22,415 bases of DNA, from contig CALFZO010000155.1 of the NCBI GenBank assembly GCA_937952305.1, forward strand, positions 1 to 22,415. Reading direction: 5' to 3'. The stretch is from an uncultured Anaerolineales bacterium. GTDB taxonomy: Bacteria; Chloroflexota; Anaerolineae; Anaerolineales; UBA6663. Within the stretch, counting starts at the first letter, position 1, and each line of letters begins with the position of its first letter. Under the pieces are notes generated by a model. That model was not told where the DNA came from and made no database searches. It was given only the letters and a program-made list of their open reading frames with translations. The translations under genes were made by a program, and so were the position numbers. Shown piece after piece: positions 6,258 to 14,938 of the stretch.

Positions 6258-9200
6258 ATGAACCCAAAAAGCAAGCCTGGCCGCACCAAGAAGGTCTCAC
6301 CGAATCGTCAGCCGTCCGCGCCGGCCCAGCCCCCCAGCGCCGGGGTCGTGGCCGAACCGGACTCGCGCCTGGAAGCGCCCGCGGAGCCGGGCTTCCCGAT
6401 CGTGGGCATCGGCGCCTCAGCCGGCGGGCTGGCGGCCTTTGAAGCCTTCTTCTCGGCCATGCCCGCCGACGCCGAGAGCGGCATGGCCTTCGTCCTGGTC
6501 CAGCACCTTTCGCCGGACCACAAGAGCATCCTCACCGACCTGGTCAAGCGGTACACGCGCATGCGGGTCTTCGAGGTCGAGGATGGGATGAAGGTCCAGC
6601 CGAACTGCGCCTACATCATCCCGCCCAACCGCGACATGGCCTTCCTGAACGGCACGCTGCAATTGCTGGAGCCGACCGCGCCGCGCGGGATGCGCCTGCC
6701 GATCGACTTTTTCTTCCGCTCCCTGGCCCAGGATCAGCACGAACGCGCGATCTGCATCGTGCTCTCCGGCACGGGCAGCGACGGCACGCTGGGGGCGCGG
6801 GCGGTCAAGGGCGAGGGGGGCATGGTCATGGCGCAGACCCCCGAGTCGACCGCGTACGACGGTATGCCGCGCAGCGCCATCGCCACCGGCCTGGTGGACT
6901 ATGTGCTGCCGCCGGCCGAGATGCCGGCCCAGCTCCTCGCTTACGTCACGCACATCTTCGGCCGGCGTCCGCGCCCGGCGGCCGTGCCGGCCGTGCGGGC
7001 CGAGGACACGCTCAAGAAGATTTGTGTCCTGCTGCGCGCGCAAACCGGCCACGATTTCTCGCAGTACAAGGAGAACACCCTCGTCCGCCGGGTCGAACGC
7101 CGGATGGCCCTGCACCAGATCGAGCGCCCCGACGAGTACCTGCAGTTCCTGCACAAGAACCCGCCGGAAGTCACGGCTTTGTTCCGCGACCTGTTGATCG
7201 GCGTCACCAGCTTTTTCCGGGACCCGGAAGCCTTTGCCGTGCTGCAGAACCAGGTGATCCCGCGCCTGTTCGCCAACGCGTCCGCTAGCGGGATCGTGCG
7301 GGTGTGGGTATGCGGCTGCTCGACCGGCGAGGAGGCCTATTCCCTCGCCATCCTGATCCAGGAGCACCTGAACACGCTCAAACAAGCTTTCAAGGTGCAG
7401 ATCTTCGCCACCGATGTGGACGAGCGGGCTATCGAACAGGCGCGCAGCGGCGTCTACCCGGTCAGCATCGCGGCCGATGTCTCCGCCGACCGGCTGACGC
7501 GTTTCTTTTCGCTGGAAGCGGATGGGGGGTTGTACCGCATCCAGAAGACCATCCGCGACCTGTTGATCTTCTCGGAACAAGACGTGCTCAAGGATCCGCC
7601 GTTCTCCAAGCTGGATTTGATCAGCTGCCGCAACTTGCTGATCTACATGAACGGCGACTTGCAGAAGAAACTCATCCCGCTCTTCCACTATGCCCTGAAC
7701 CCCGGGGGCACGCTCTTTCTGGGGACGTCGGAGACGGTGGGCGAGTTTGCCACGATCTTCACCGCCGTGGACCGCAAGTGGAAGCTCTATCAACGCGAGG
7801 AGGGCGGACCGGGCACGCCGCGCCCGGCGCTGACCGAGTTCGTCCCGCCGCTGACGGAGGCGGAGGCGCAGAGCCAACAGCTGCGCTCCGAGCGCCGCGG
7901 CGAGGGCCGGGCCAATCTGCGCGCGTTGGCCGAACAAACCCTGCTGGAGCACTACGCCCAGGCGGGGGTGCTCATCAACAGCCGCGGCGAGATCCTCCAT
8001 ATCTTCGGCCGCACCGGCCAGTTCCTGGAGCCGGCGGCGGGCGATGCCGGCTTGAACATCCTGGCCATGGCGCGCGAGGGCCTGCGCCGCGAGTTGACCA
8101 CCGCCCTGCACCGCGCCGTGACCCAGCCCGAGCCCGTCCGATACCAGGGGTTGCGCGTCCGGACCAACGGCGACTTCATCAGCGCCAACCTGACGGTGCG
8201 CCGGGTCACGGCCGGCCCGGACCGGGCGGCCTTCCCGGATATGTTCCTGGTGATCCTGGAAGAGGCGGCCCCGGCCGAGCCCGCGCCGGCCGCAGAAAGC
8301 GCCGGGGAAGCCGGCGCGGCGGCGCCCCACATTGATCAGCGCATTGCCACGCTCGAGCAGGAATTGCGCAGCAAGGAGGAGTACCTCCAGACCACCCTCG
8401 AGGAGATGGAGACCTCCAACGAGGAGCTGAAATCCACCAACGAGGAGCTCCAATCGGTCAACGAAGAACTGCAATCCACCAACGAGGAGTTGGAGACCTC
8501 CAAGGAGGAGCTGCAGTCGGTCAACGAGGAGCTGGCCACCGTCAACGCCGAACTGCAGAACAAAGTCGCCGACCTCTCGCGGGCCAACAACGACATGAAC
8601 AACTTGCTGGCCGGCACCGGCGTGGGCACGTTGTTCGTGGATTATCAGCTGCGGATTGCGCGTTTTACGCCCGCCATCACGCATGTGATCAACCTGATCC
8701 AGACCGACATCGGGCGGCCGGTGGGGCACATCGTCTCCAACCTGGTGGGCTACGACCGTCTGGTGGAGGACGTGCAGCGCGTGCTGGAGAGCCTGGTCCC
8801 CCAGGAAGCCGAGGTGCAGACCAAAGCCGGCGTGTGGTACCTGATGCGCATCCGGCCCTACCGCACCCTGGAGAACGTGATCGAGGGGGCCGTTATCACC
8901 TTCGTGGACATCACCCAGCGCAAGCAGATGGAAGAAGCTTTGCGCCGCAGCGAGAAACGGTTCGCGCTGGCCTTCCGCGCCAGCCCGGACGGGAGGGCCA
9001 TCAGCCGCAAGGCGGACGGCGTGATTATCGAGGTGAACGACAGCTGGGAAAGCCTTTTCGGCTTCAGCCGGCAGGAAGCGGTCGGGCGCAGCTCGCTCGA
9101 CCTGGGGCTCTACGTGGATCCGGCCGATCGGGAGCGCGGGCTGGCGCTGCTCGAGGCGCACGGCGCTGTCCGGAATCTGGAGGTCGAGATCCGGCGCAAG

Positions 9201-9677
9201 GCCGGGGAGAAACGCTGGGCCCAGCTGTGGGCCGAGCAGCTCGAGGTGGAGGCGGTGCCCTGCCTGCTGACGATCATCCGCGATGTCACCGAATCCCGGC
9301 GCGTGCACGCCGAACTGCGCCGTTCGGAAGAGCGCTTCTCCAAGGCCTTTCAGGCCAGCCCGGCCGCGTTGAGCATCACGACCCCGGACGGCCGGATTGT
9401 GGACGTCAACGACCGTTTCCTGGCCCTGTTCGGCTTTGACCGCCCCGCGGTGGTCGGACGCACGGTGCTCGATCTGGGCCTGTTTGACACCGCCGATGGG
9501 CGCGTTGATCTGGCGCCCGCCCTGCCGGGGGAGGCCGCCAACCTGGAACAGGTGCGCGCGTTCCTGGCCAAATCCGGCCAGGCTTTCCAGGCCCTCACCT
9601 CCAGGGTGGAGATCGAAATCGCCGGAACGCCGCACGTGCTGACGTTCATCCTCAACATCACCGGGAAAGAGGCCTAG
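6258..9677 (+). CDS. CheB-CheR fusion signalling protein with coiled coil and three PAS domains
   Basis: A 1139-residue soluble protein. Residues about 46-235 are a CheB methylesterase domain with catalytic S54 (GIGASAGG), H83 (QHLSPDHKS) and D175 (GTGSDGTLGA). Residues about 250-515 are a CheR methyltransferase with the SAM-binding motif WVCGCSTGEEAYS (about 350-362) and CRNLLIYMN. A coiled coil (about 694-778) carries eight heptads of the type NEELQST. A PAS_10-like domain (about 785-890) and two S-box PAS domains (about 896-1015 and 1021-1139) follow. There is no receiver or kinase domain; the protein ends in PAS. Such fusions are known as sensory proteins. No chemoreceptor, CheA or CheW lies nearby, so a role outside classical chemotaxis is likely. 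It precedes the kinase gene at 9746 by 68 bp and probably works with it. No clear ribosome site; the start is chosen by position. Confidence 0.93.
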   Translation: MNPKSKPGRTKKVSPNRQPSAPAQPPSAGVVAEPDSRLEAPAEPGFPIVGIGASAGGLAAFEAFFSAMPADAESGMAFVLVQHLSPDHKSILTDLVKRYTRMRVFEVEDGMKVQPNCAYIIPPNRDMAFLNGTLQLLEPTAPRGMRLPIDFFFRSLAQDQHERAICIVLSGTGSDGTLGARAVKGEGGMVMAQTPESTAYDGMPRSAIATGLVDYVLPPAEMPAQLLAYVTHIFGRRPRPAAVPAVRAEDTLKKICVLLRAQTGHDFSQYKENTLVRRVERRMALHQIERPDEYLQFLHKNPPEVTALFRDLLIGVTSFFRDPEAFAVLQNQVIPRLFANASASGIVRVWVCGCSTGEEAYSLAILIQEHLNTLKQAFKVQIFATDVDERAIEQARSGVYPVSIAADVSADRLTRFFSLEADGGLYRIQKTIRDLLIFSEQDVLKDPPFSKLDLISCRNLLIYMNGDLQKKLIPLFHYALNPGGTLFLGTSETVGEFATIFTAVDRKWKLYQREEGGPGTPRPALTEFVPPLTEAEAQSQQLRSERRGEGRANLRALAEQTLLEHYAQAGVLINSRGEILHIFGRTGQFLEPAAGDAGLNILAMAREGLRRELTTALHRAVTQPEPVRYQGLRVRTNGDFISANLTVRRVTAGPDRAAFPDMFLVILEEAAPAEPAPAAESAGEAGAAAPHIDQRIATLEQELRSKEEYLQTTLEEMETSNEELKSTNEELQSVNEELQSTNEELETSKEELQSVNEELATVNAELQNKVADLSRANNDMNNLLAGTGVGTLFVDYQLRIARFTPAITHVINLIQTDIGRPVGHIVSNLVGYDRLVEDVQRVLESLVPQEAEVQTKAGVWYLMRIRPYRTLENVIEGAVITFVDITQRKQMEEALRRSEKRFALAFRASPDGRAISRKADGVIIEVNDSWESLFGFSRQEAVGRSSLDLGLYVDPADRERGLALLEAHGAVRNLEVEIRRKAGEKRWAQLWAEQLEVEAVPCLLTIIRDVTESRRVHAELRRSEERFSKAFQASPAALSITTPDGRIVDVNDRFLALFGFDRPAVVGRTVLDLGLFDTADGRVDLAPALPGEAANLEQVRAFLAKSGQAFQALTSRVEIEIAGTPHVLTFILNITGKEA

Positions 9678-9696
9678 CGCCCGGCGGGCCGGGCGC
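9677..9696 (+). other. Hairpin between the CheB/CheR-PAS and kinase genes
   Basis: GCGCCCGG and its complement enclose a 4-base loop, starting at the last base of the TAG stop. There is no T-tract, so it may be a partial terminator or an mRNA 3' stabiliser that sets different levels for the two genes. Confidence 0.45.
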
Positions 9697-9745
9697 CTCG
9701 GCACCGCGCCGCCCGGGCCAGGCCTGCCTGCAGGAGGCGACTGCG

Positions 9746-10963
9746 ATGCCCAACCAAGCTGCCGGCCATCCAAGACCGCCGTCTTTGCGTCAACGGGCTG
9801 AGGCCGCTGCGGCGGCCGGGAAGAACGTCGATGTCGCGGCGCTCACGCCGGAGCAAGTGCGCGGCCTGGTGCACGAACTGCAAGTCCACCAGATCGAACT
9901 GGAGATGCAGAACGAAGAGCTGCGGCAGGCCCAACTCGAATTGGAAGCGTCGCGCGCCCGGTATTTCGACCTGTATGATGTGGCCCCGGTCGGCTATGTG
10001 ACGCTCAGCGACAAGGGTCTGATTCAAGAAGCCAATCTGTCGGCCGCAGCCCTGTTGCGGGTCGGCCGCGCGGCCTTGGTGAGAGCGCCGCTGACCCGTT
10101 GGATCGCCGCCGACGATCAGGACGTCTTTTACCTGCACTGCCGGCGGCTGCGGGAGACACGCCAACCGCAGGTGTGCGAAGTGCGGATGGTGCGGCAGGA
10201 CGGCACGTCATTCTGGGCCAACCTGGAGGCGGCGCCGGCCGACGCCCGGGACGCAGGGACACCGGGGCTGCGCGTGATTATCAGCGACATCACCGAGCGC
10301 CGGCAGTTGCTGGAGCAAGCCCGCGGCCTGATGGCCCGCCTGGCCGACGCCCAGGAAACGGAGCGGCGCGCCCTGGCCCACGAATTACATGACAGCTTGG
10401 GCCAGAACCTGTCCGCGCTCGGCGTGACGCTCACGCTCGCCCGCAATCTGCTGGCCGAGGGCCAGCCGGCCCTGATGGGGCCGCGCCTGGACGACGCCCT
10501 GAAACTGGTCGAAGCGTTGACGGCCCACACGCGCGATCTGATGTTCGAGTTGCAGCCGCCGACACTGGAGGATTTTGGCCTGTTCGCGGCTCTGCGGTGG
10601 TTTGTCGCTCAATTCGCGCGGCGCACCGACCTGGCGATCGAGGTGGAAGGCCGGGATCTCTCGCCGCGTCCCGCAATCGCCGTCGAGATCGCCCTCTTCC
10701 GGATCGCCCAGGAAGCGCTCACCAATGCCAGCAAGCACGCGCCCGGCAGCCGGGTCACCGTGCGCCTCGATCGCACTTCAGACCAGATCTGCTTGCTCAT
10801 CGCGGACGATGGCTGGGGCTTCGACCCCGACGCGCCACGCCATCAAGCCAGCTGGGGCCTGATGACCATGCGTGAACGCGCGGAGGCGATCGGCGGGCAA
10901 TTCACCCTGGCGACCACACCCGGCCGTGGAACGCAGGTGCAAGTGCTATTGAACGAGGTGTAG
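9746..10963 (+). CDS. PAS-domain histidine kinase, NarL class (HisKA_3), orphan
   Basis: A 405-residue soluble kinase. An N-terminal coiled helix contains HELQVHQIELEMQNEELR (about 43-60). A PAS domain spans about 72-190 and ends DITERRQ. The HisKA_3 dimerisation domain has ALAHELHDSLGQN with phosphoacceptor H215. A HATPase domain follows, with N-box NASKHA, G1 DDGWGF and a GLMTMRERAEAIGG segment. AGGAGG lies eight bases before the ATG. No response regulator follows; a terminator closes the unit at 11077-11106. It presumably phosphorylates a NarL-type regulator elsewhere, or one of those at 17479 or 21694. Adjacency suggests it reads the state of the CheB/CheR-PAS protein, which is inference. 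Confidence 0.92.
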   Translation: MPNQAAGHPRPPSLRQRAEAAAAAGKNVDVAALTPEQVRGLVHELQVHQIELEMQNEELRQAQLELEASRARYFDLYDVAPVGYVTLSDKGLIQEANLSAAALLRVGRAALVRAPLTRWIAADDQDVFYLHCRRLRETRQPQVCEVRMVRQDGTSFWANLEAAPADARDAGTPGLRVIISDITERRQLLEQARGLMARLADAQETERRALAHELHDSLGQNLSALGVTLTLARNLLAEGQPALMGPRLDDALKLVEALTAHTRDLMFELQPPTLEDFGLFAALRWFVAQFARRTDLAIEVEGRDLSPRPAIAVEIALFRIAQEALTNASKHAPGSRVTVRLDRTSDQICLLIADDGWGFDPDAPRHQASWGLMTMRERAEAIGGQFTLATTPGRGTQVQVLLNEV

Positions 10964-11076
10964 GCCAGGGGCGCTTTTCCGGGCCGAGCGCCGGCGGCCG
11001 CCCCCCTCGCGGCCGCACTGTCCTGTCCCGGCCGATACTGAAGCGCGACGGCCGGTGCCCGCCGCACTCCTTTTGA

Positions 11077-11114
11077 CCCGCGCGAGCTGTCTCCGGCTCG
11101 CGCGGGTGTTTTTT
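11077..11114 (+). terminator. Intrinsic terminator after the orphan kinase
   Basis: An 11-bp stem (CCCGCGCGAGC with GCTCGCGCGGG), an 8-base loop and a TGTTTTTT tail: a textbook intrinsic terminator. The T-run ends at 11114, and the operator of the next operon begins three bases later. Confidence 0.9.
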
Positions 11115-11117
11115 GGC

Positions 11118-11150
11118 CTCCATTAGATCTCCACAAGCGCTGCCTAGACT
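11118..11150 (+). promoter_or_regulatory. Promoter with 11-bp direct-repeat operator for the polyferredoxin operon (site B)
   Basis: CTCCAT (11118-11123) and CTCCAC (11129-11134) start 11 bp apart; ten bases later comes TAGACT (11145-11150) as -10, and CCAGA lies just downstream. Spacing is identical to sites A and C. This operon encodes an OmpR-type regulator, so autoregulation is plausible. Confidence 0.65.
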
Positions 11151-11183
11151 GATGCCAGATCCCGCTTTCGTCAGGAGGCCCGC

Positions 11184-12095
11184 ATGCCGAATTCGCCCGC
11201 CCCAATCCAGAAACCCACCCCGGCCCAAGCCTATCGGGCCCGGATCACGACCACCCAGGTTCTGCGCCGGCTCAGCCAGCTGGCTTTTGTGGGCCTGATC
11301 GTCTACACGGCCGTCATCCACAATCTGGCCACCATGGACGGGACGACCGCGTCGCTGGACGCGCTCTGCCCGTTCGGGGGCGTGGAGACGCTCTGGCGCT
11401 GGCTCACCAGCGGCGGCCAGTTTGTGCCAAAGACGCACCTCTCCAACCTGGTGCTGCTGCTCGGCTTGGTCCTCGGCGTGCTGGCGGCCGGCGGGGCGTT
11501 CTGTGGCTGGGTCTGCCCCTTCGGCGCCGTGCAAGACTTCCTCACCTGGGTCCGCGCGCGGCTGCGCCTGCCGGAAGTGCGCGTCCCGGCCCGGCTGGAC
11601 CAAGTCCTGCGCTTCGGCCGCTACGTTGTGCTGGCCGTGATCCTGTTCCAGACGATCAGCACCGTGAAGCTGTGGTTCGCGGACTTTGATCCCTACCGCA
11701 CGCTGTTCGGCCTGGAATGGTTGTTCGCGTTCAACCTGGCCGAGCACTGGCTCGCGTACGCCGTCGTCGGCGGCGTGCTGGCCGGTTCCTTCCTGGTGGA
11801 GCGCGCCTGGTGCCGCTACCTGTGTCCGCTGGGCGGCCTCATCAGCCTGCTGGGTAACTTCAGCCTGCTGCGCATCCGGCGCAACGGCGCGGCCTGCAAG
11901 GCGTGCGCGGTGTGCGAGCGCCCGTGCCCGGTGAAACTGCCGGTCGCCACGGCCAAGACGGTCAGCAGCGACTGCATCGGCTGCCTGGCCTGCGTGCAGG
12001 CCTGTCCGCGCCACAACACCCTGGAAGTGCAGTTGGCCCCGGCCTGGCTGCCGGCCCCCAAGCCGCAGCCCGAACACACACCGGCCAGCGATTGA
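11184..12095 (+). CDS. NapH/CcoG-like membrane polyferredoxin (4Fe-4S)
   Basis: A 303-residue membrane protein with about four or five helices and several cysteine motifs. CP-type membrane motifs are LCPFGG (C62), CGWVCPFG (C107, C111) and CRYLCPLGG (C210, C214). A C-terminal two-cluster ferredoxin domain has C238/C241/C244/C248 (CKACAVCERPCP) and C264/C267/C270/C274 (CIGCLACVQACP). This is the layout of the NapH/NosR/CcoG/RdxA group, which move electrons across or along the membrane, often from quinol to periplasmic or assembly partners. No nitrate, nitrous-oxide or cytochrome oxidase genes accompany it, so the partner is unknown. An AGGAGG-like site (CAGGAGGCCCGC) precedes the ATG. It heads an operon with a duplicated-domain protein and a two-component pair, and shares operator architecture with the cytochrome bc genes. 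Confidence 0.9.
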   Translation: MPNSPAPIQKPTPAQAYRARITTTQVLRRLSQLAFVGLIVYTAVIHNLATMDGTTASLDALCPFGGVETLWRWLTSGGQFVPKTHLSNLVLLLGLVLGVLAAGGAFCGWVCPFGAVQDFLTWVRARLRLPEVRVPARLDQVLRFGRYVVLAVILFQTISTVKLWFADFDPYRTLFGLEWLFAFNLAEHWLAYAVVGGVLAGSFLVERAWCRYLCPLGGLISLLGNFSLLRIRRNGAACKACAVCERPCPVKLPVATAKTVSSDCIGCLACVQACPRHNTLEVQLAPAWLPAPKPQPEHTPASD

Positions 12096-12124
12096 GCGGC
12101 CCGCCCGAGAACTGGAGACCTGTT

Positions 12125-12847
12125 ATGCGCCTCAACCCCTTCTTCATGCCCGTCCTCGTCGTCGGCGCGCTGCTGGGCACCGTGTTCACGGCCCAGGCGC
12201 TCGGCCAGTGGTCGATCAGCGGCCGGACCAGCGTGGACGCTGGCCAGCTCGCGCCGGCCGACATCAAGGGCTGGATGACTCTGCAACAGGTGATGGACGG
12301 CGCGTCTATCCCAGCCGCTGACCTGTATGCGCTGATGGCGATCCCGGCCGACATCCCGCCCGGCACGGCCCTGAAAGACCTGGAAGCGCTCGTGTCCGAT
12401 TTCGAGGTCTCCGTGTTGCGCGAGCGCCTGGCCGCCTGGCAGGCGGGCGGCTTGCCGGCCGAAACGCCGGCGCCCGCAGCGCTCCCGGCGACGGCGGTTC
12501 CCGCCGCTGAGGCCGTCACACCGCTCCCCACTGTGGCCGCGCCGCCCACAGCGCTCCCGACCGTTGCGCCCACCGAGGTAAGCCATACCGGGGCGGGCGC
12601 TGGCAGCGGCGCCGGGCCGACCCCGCTGCCGGCCGGCCAGATCCTGCCCGCCGACCAGATCAAGGGCCGCCTGACGCTGGCCGAGATCAGCGCGCAGTGC
12701 GCGGTGCCGTTGGACCGCCTGCTGGCGGCGCTCGGCCTGCCGGCTGAGACCGATCCGGCCCTCAAAGTGAAGGATCTCATCAGCCAGGGTCTGGTCGCCG
12801 AGACCACCACGGTCCAGGCGGCGGTGGCGGCGCTGCAGGCTCCCTGA
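12125..12847 (+). CDS. Membrane-anchored protein with a duplicated helical domain, function unknown
   Basis: A 240-residue protein. Residues 6-26 are hydrophobic (anchor or signal). Two similar domains follow: about 40-103 (PADIKGWMTLQQVMDGASIP, then AADLYALMAIP and ALKDLEAL) and about 171-236 (PADQIKGRLTLAEISAQCAVP, then LDRLLAALGLP and ALKVKDLI). They are joined by a Pro/Ala/Thr-rich linker (about 110-170). The shared pattern is IKG-x-hydrophobic-TL, a Pro about 12 residues on, then L-x-x-L and ALK. I recall similar single domains beside NapH-like ferredoxins but cannot name a family. The ATG at 12125 is chosen because GGAGA lies just upstream and the anchor starts there; a longer open frame runs back into the previous gene without a signal. 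The operon position suggests a periplasmic partner of the polyferredoxin. Confidence 0.8.
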   Translation: MRLNPFFMPVLVVGALLGTVFTAQALGQWSISGRTSVDAGQLAPADIKGWMTLQQVMDGASIPAADLYALMAIPADIPPGTALKDLEALVSDFEVSVLRERLAAWQAGGLPAETPAPAALPATAVPAAEAVTPLPTVAAPPTALPTVAPTEVSHTGAGAGSGAGPTPLPAGQILPADQIKGRLTLAEISAQCAVPLDRLLAALGLPAETDPALKVKDLISQGLVAETTTVQAAVAALQAP

Positions 12848-12859
12848 GACACTTGCGGC

Positions 12860-12865
12860 TATACT
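12860..12865 (+). promoter_or_regulatory. Putative internal -10 (TATACT) before the OmpR-type regulator
   Basis: TATACT lies in the 43-bp gap after the duplicated-domain gene, placing transcription start near 12872 and giving a leader of about 19 bases. No direct-repeat operator is upstream, so this could supply a basal level of the regulator independent of site B. Confidence 0.45.
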
Positions 12866-12890
12866 GGACGCCTCCCCAGCGAGAACCGAC

Positions 12891-13585
<695 letters not shown>

Positions 13586-13589
<4 letters not shown>

Positions 13590-14938
13590 ACCGGCTGGGG
13601 GTGCGCCTGACGCTGGCCTTCATCACCGTCACGCTGCTGGCCGTGGGGACGGTGGCCGTGCTCGCCAATTGGAGCGCCACGCGCGCTTTCACCAACTATG
13701 TGGCGCGCCAGACCGAGTTCGTGCAGAGCGGCCGGCTGGACGAGCTGGCGGATTACTATGCGCGCACTGGCGGCTGGGCCGGAGTGGAGACGCTCCTGAC
13801 CGAGGCCAGCGCCGCCGAAGGGCGGGGCGGCCGCAACCGTCCCAATCTGCTGCTGGCCGAGGCCAGCGGGCGCGTGATCTTCGACGAACGCGGCGAGCGC
13901 GCGGGCACGGCGCTGACGGCGGAGGAACGGGCCCGCGCCCTGGCCGTGACGGCCGCCGGCGCGACGGCGGGGTATGTGGTCTTCAACACGCCCGAGGGCG
14001 GCGCGTTCACGGCGTCTCAGCAGGCGTTTCTAGGGCAATTGCAGCTGGCGTTCCTGGCGGCGGCCTTGATCGCGGGCGGCCTCGGGATCGGGCTCGGGCT
14101 GGTGGTCAGCCGTTCGCTGGCGGCGCCGCTGGCGAAAATGGCCGAGGCGGCGCGCGGCTTCGCCGGCCGGGATTGGACGCGCCGGGCGCCGGTCACCGGC
14201 GCGGACGAGGTCGCCGAGGTCGGCCGCGCCTTCAACACCATGGCCGACTCGCTCCAACAGGCTGAGGCCCTGCGCCGCAGCCTGATGGCCGATATCGCCC
14301 ATGAACTGCGCACCCCGCTGACGGTGATGCAGGGCAACCTGCGCGCCCTGCTGGACGGCGTCTATCCGCTGGAGGCCGCGGAGATCGCCACACTGTACGA
14401 CGAGACGCGTCTGCTCAGCCGGCTGGTGGATGATCTGCGCGAGCTGGCGCTGGCTGATGCCGGCCAGCTCTCCCTGGCCCTGAGCGATTGGGCGCCGGCG
14501 GAACTGCTCGAGCGCGCGGCGGCCCAGTTCGCGGCTGGAGCTGAGGCCGAGCAGATCAGCCTGACGGTGACCGTCCCGGCCGGGCTGCCGCCGGTGCGCG
14601 CGGACGCGGACCGGGCCGCGCAGGTGGTGCGCAACCTCGTAGCCAATGCCCTGCGCCACACACCCGAAGGCGGCCAGATCACCCTGGCGGCCGAGGCGGC
14701 TGCGGGCGGCGTCCGCTTCGGGGTGCGTGACACCGGCGTCGGGATCGCGCCCGAGGATCTGCCGTACGTCTTTGAGCGTTTCTATCAGGCGGACAAGGCG
14801 CGCGCGCGCGGCGGCTCCGGGCTGGGGCTGGCCATCGCCAAAGCCTGGGTGGAGGCGATGGGCGGCGCGATCGGCGCCCACAGTCAGCTGGGGCAGGGCA
14901 GTGAGTTCTGGTTCACCCTGCCTTACGGCAGCGCATAG
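13586..14938 (+). CDS. Membrane sensor histidine kinase (HisKA), partner of the OmpR-type regulator
   Basis: A 450-residue kinase. TM1 is about 7-27 and TM2 about 153-175; between them lies a periplasmic sensor of about 125 residues with no recognised motif and no Cys. A HAMP domain follows (about 175-228), then HisKA with H239 (MADIAHELRTPLTV), N-box NLVANALRHTPEGG, G1 DTGVGI, F-box YVFERFYQ and G2 GSGLGL. The start is a GTG overlapping the regulator's TGA; GGGAGGG lies six bases upstream, supporting translational coupling. The kinase should sense an envelope or redox signal and phosphorylate the adjacent regulator. Its last 16 bases overlap the convergent glycosyltransferase gene. Confidence 0.95.

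Noticed and set aside
6417..9773. Open frame of about 1118 codons on the minus strand
   Set aside because: It is antisense to the well-supported CheB/CheR-PAS gene, is rich in Arg/Gln/His/Gly as expected for a GC-rich shadow frame, and shows no domain.
10984..11035. GC-rich palindromic stretch with two GCGGCCGC sites as an attachment site
   Set aside because: Short GC-only palindromes are expected by chance at this base composition, and no integrase or flanking direct repeats are present.
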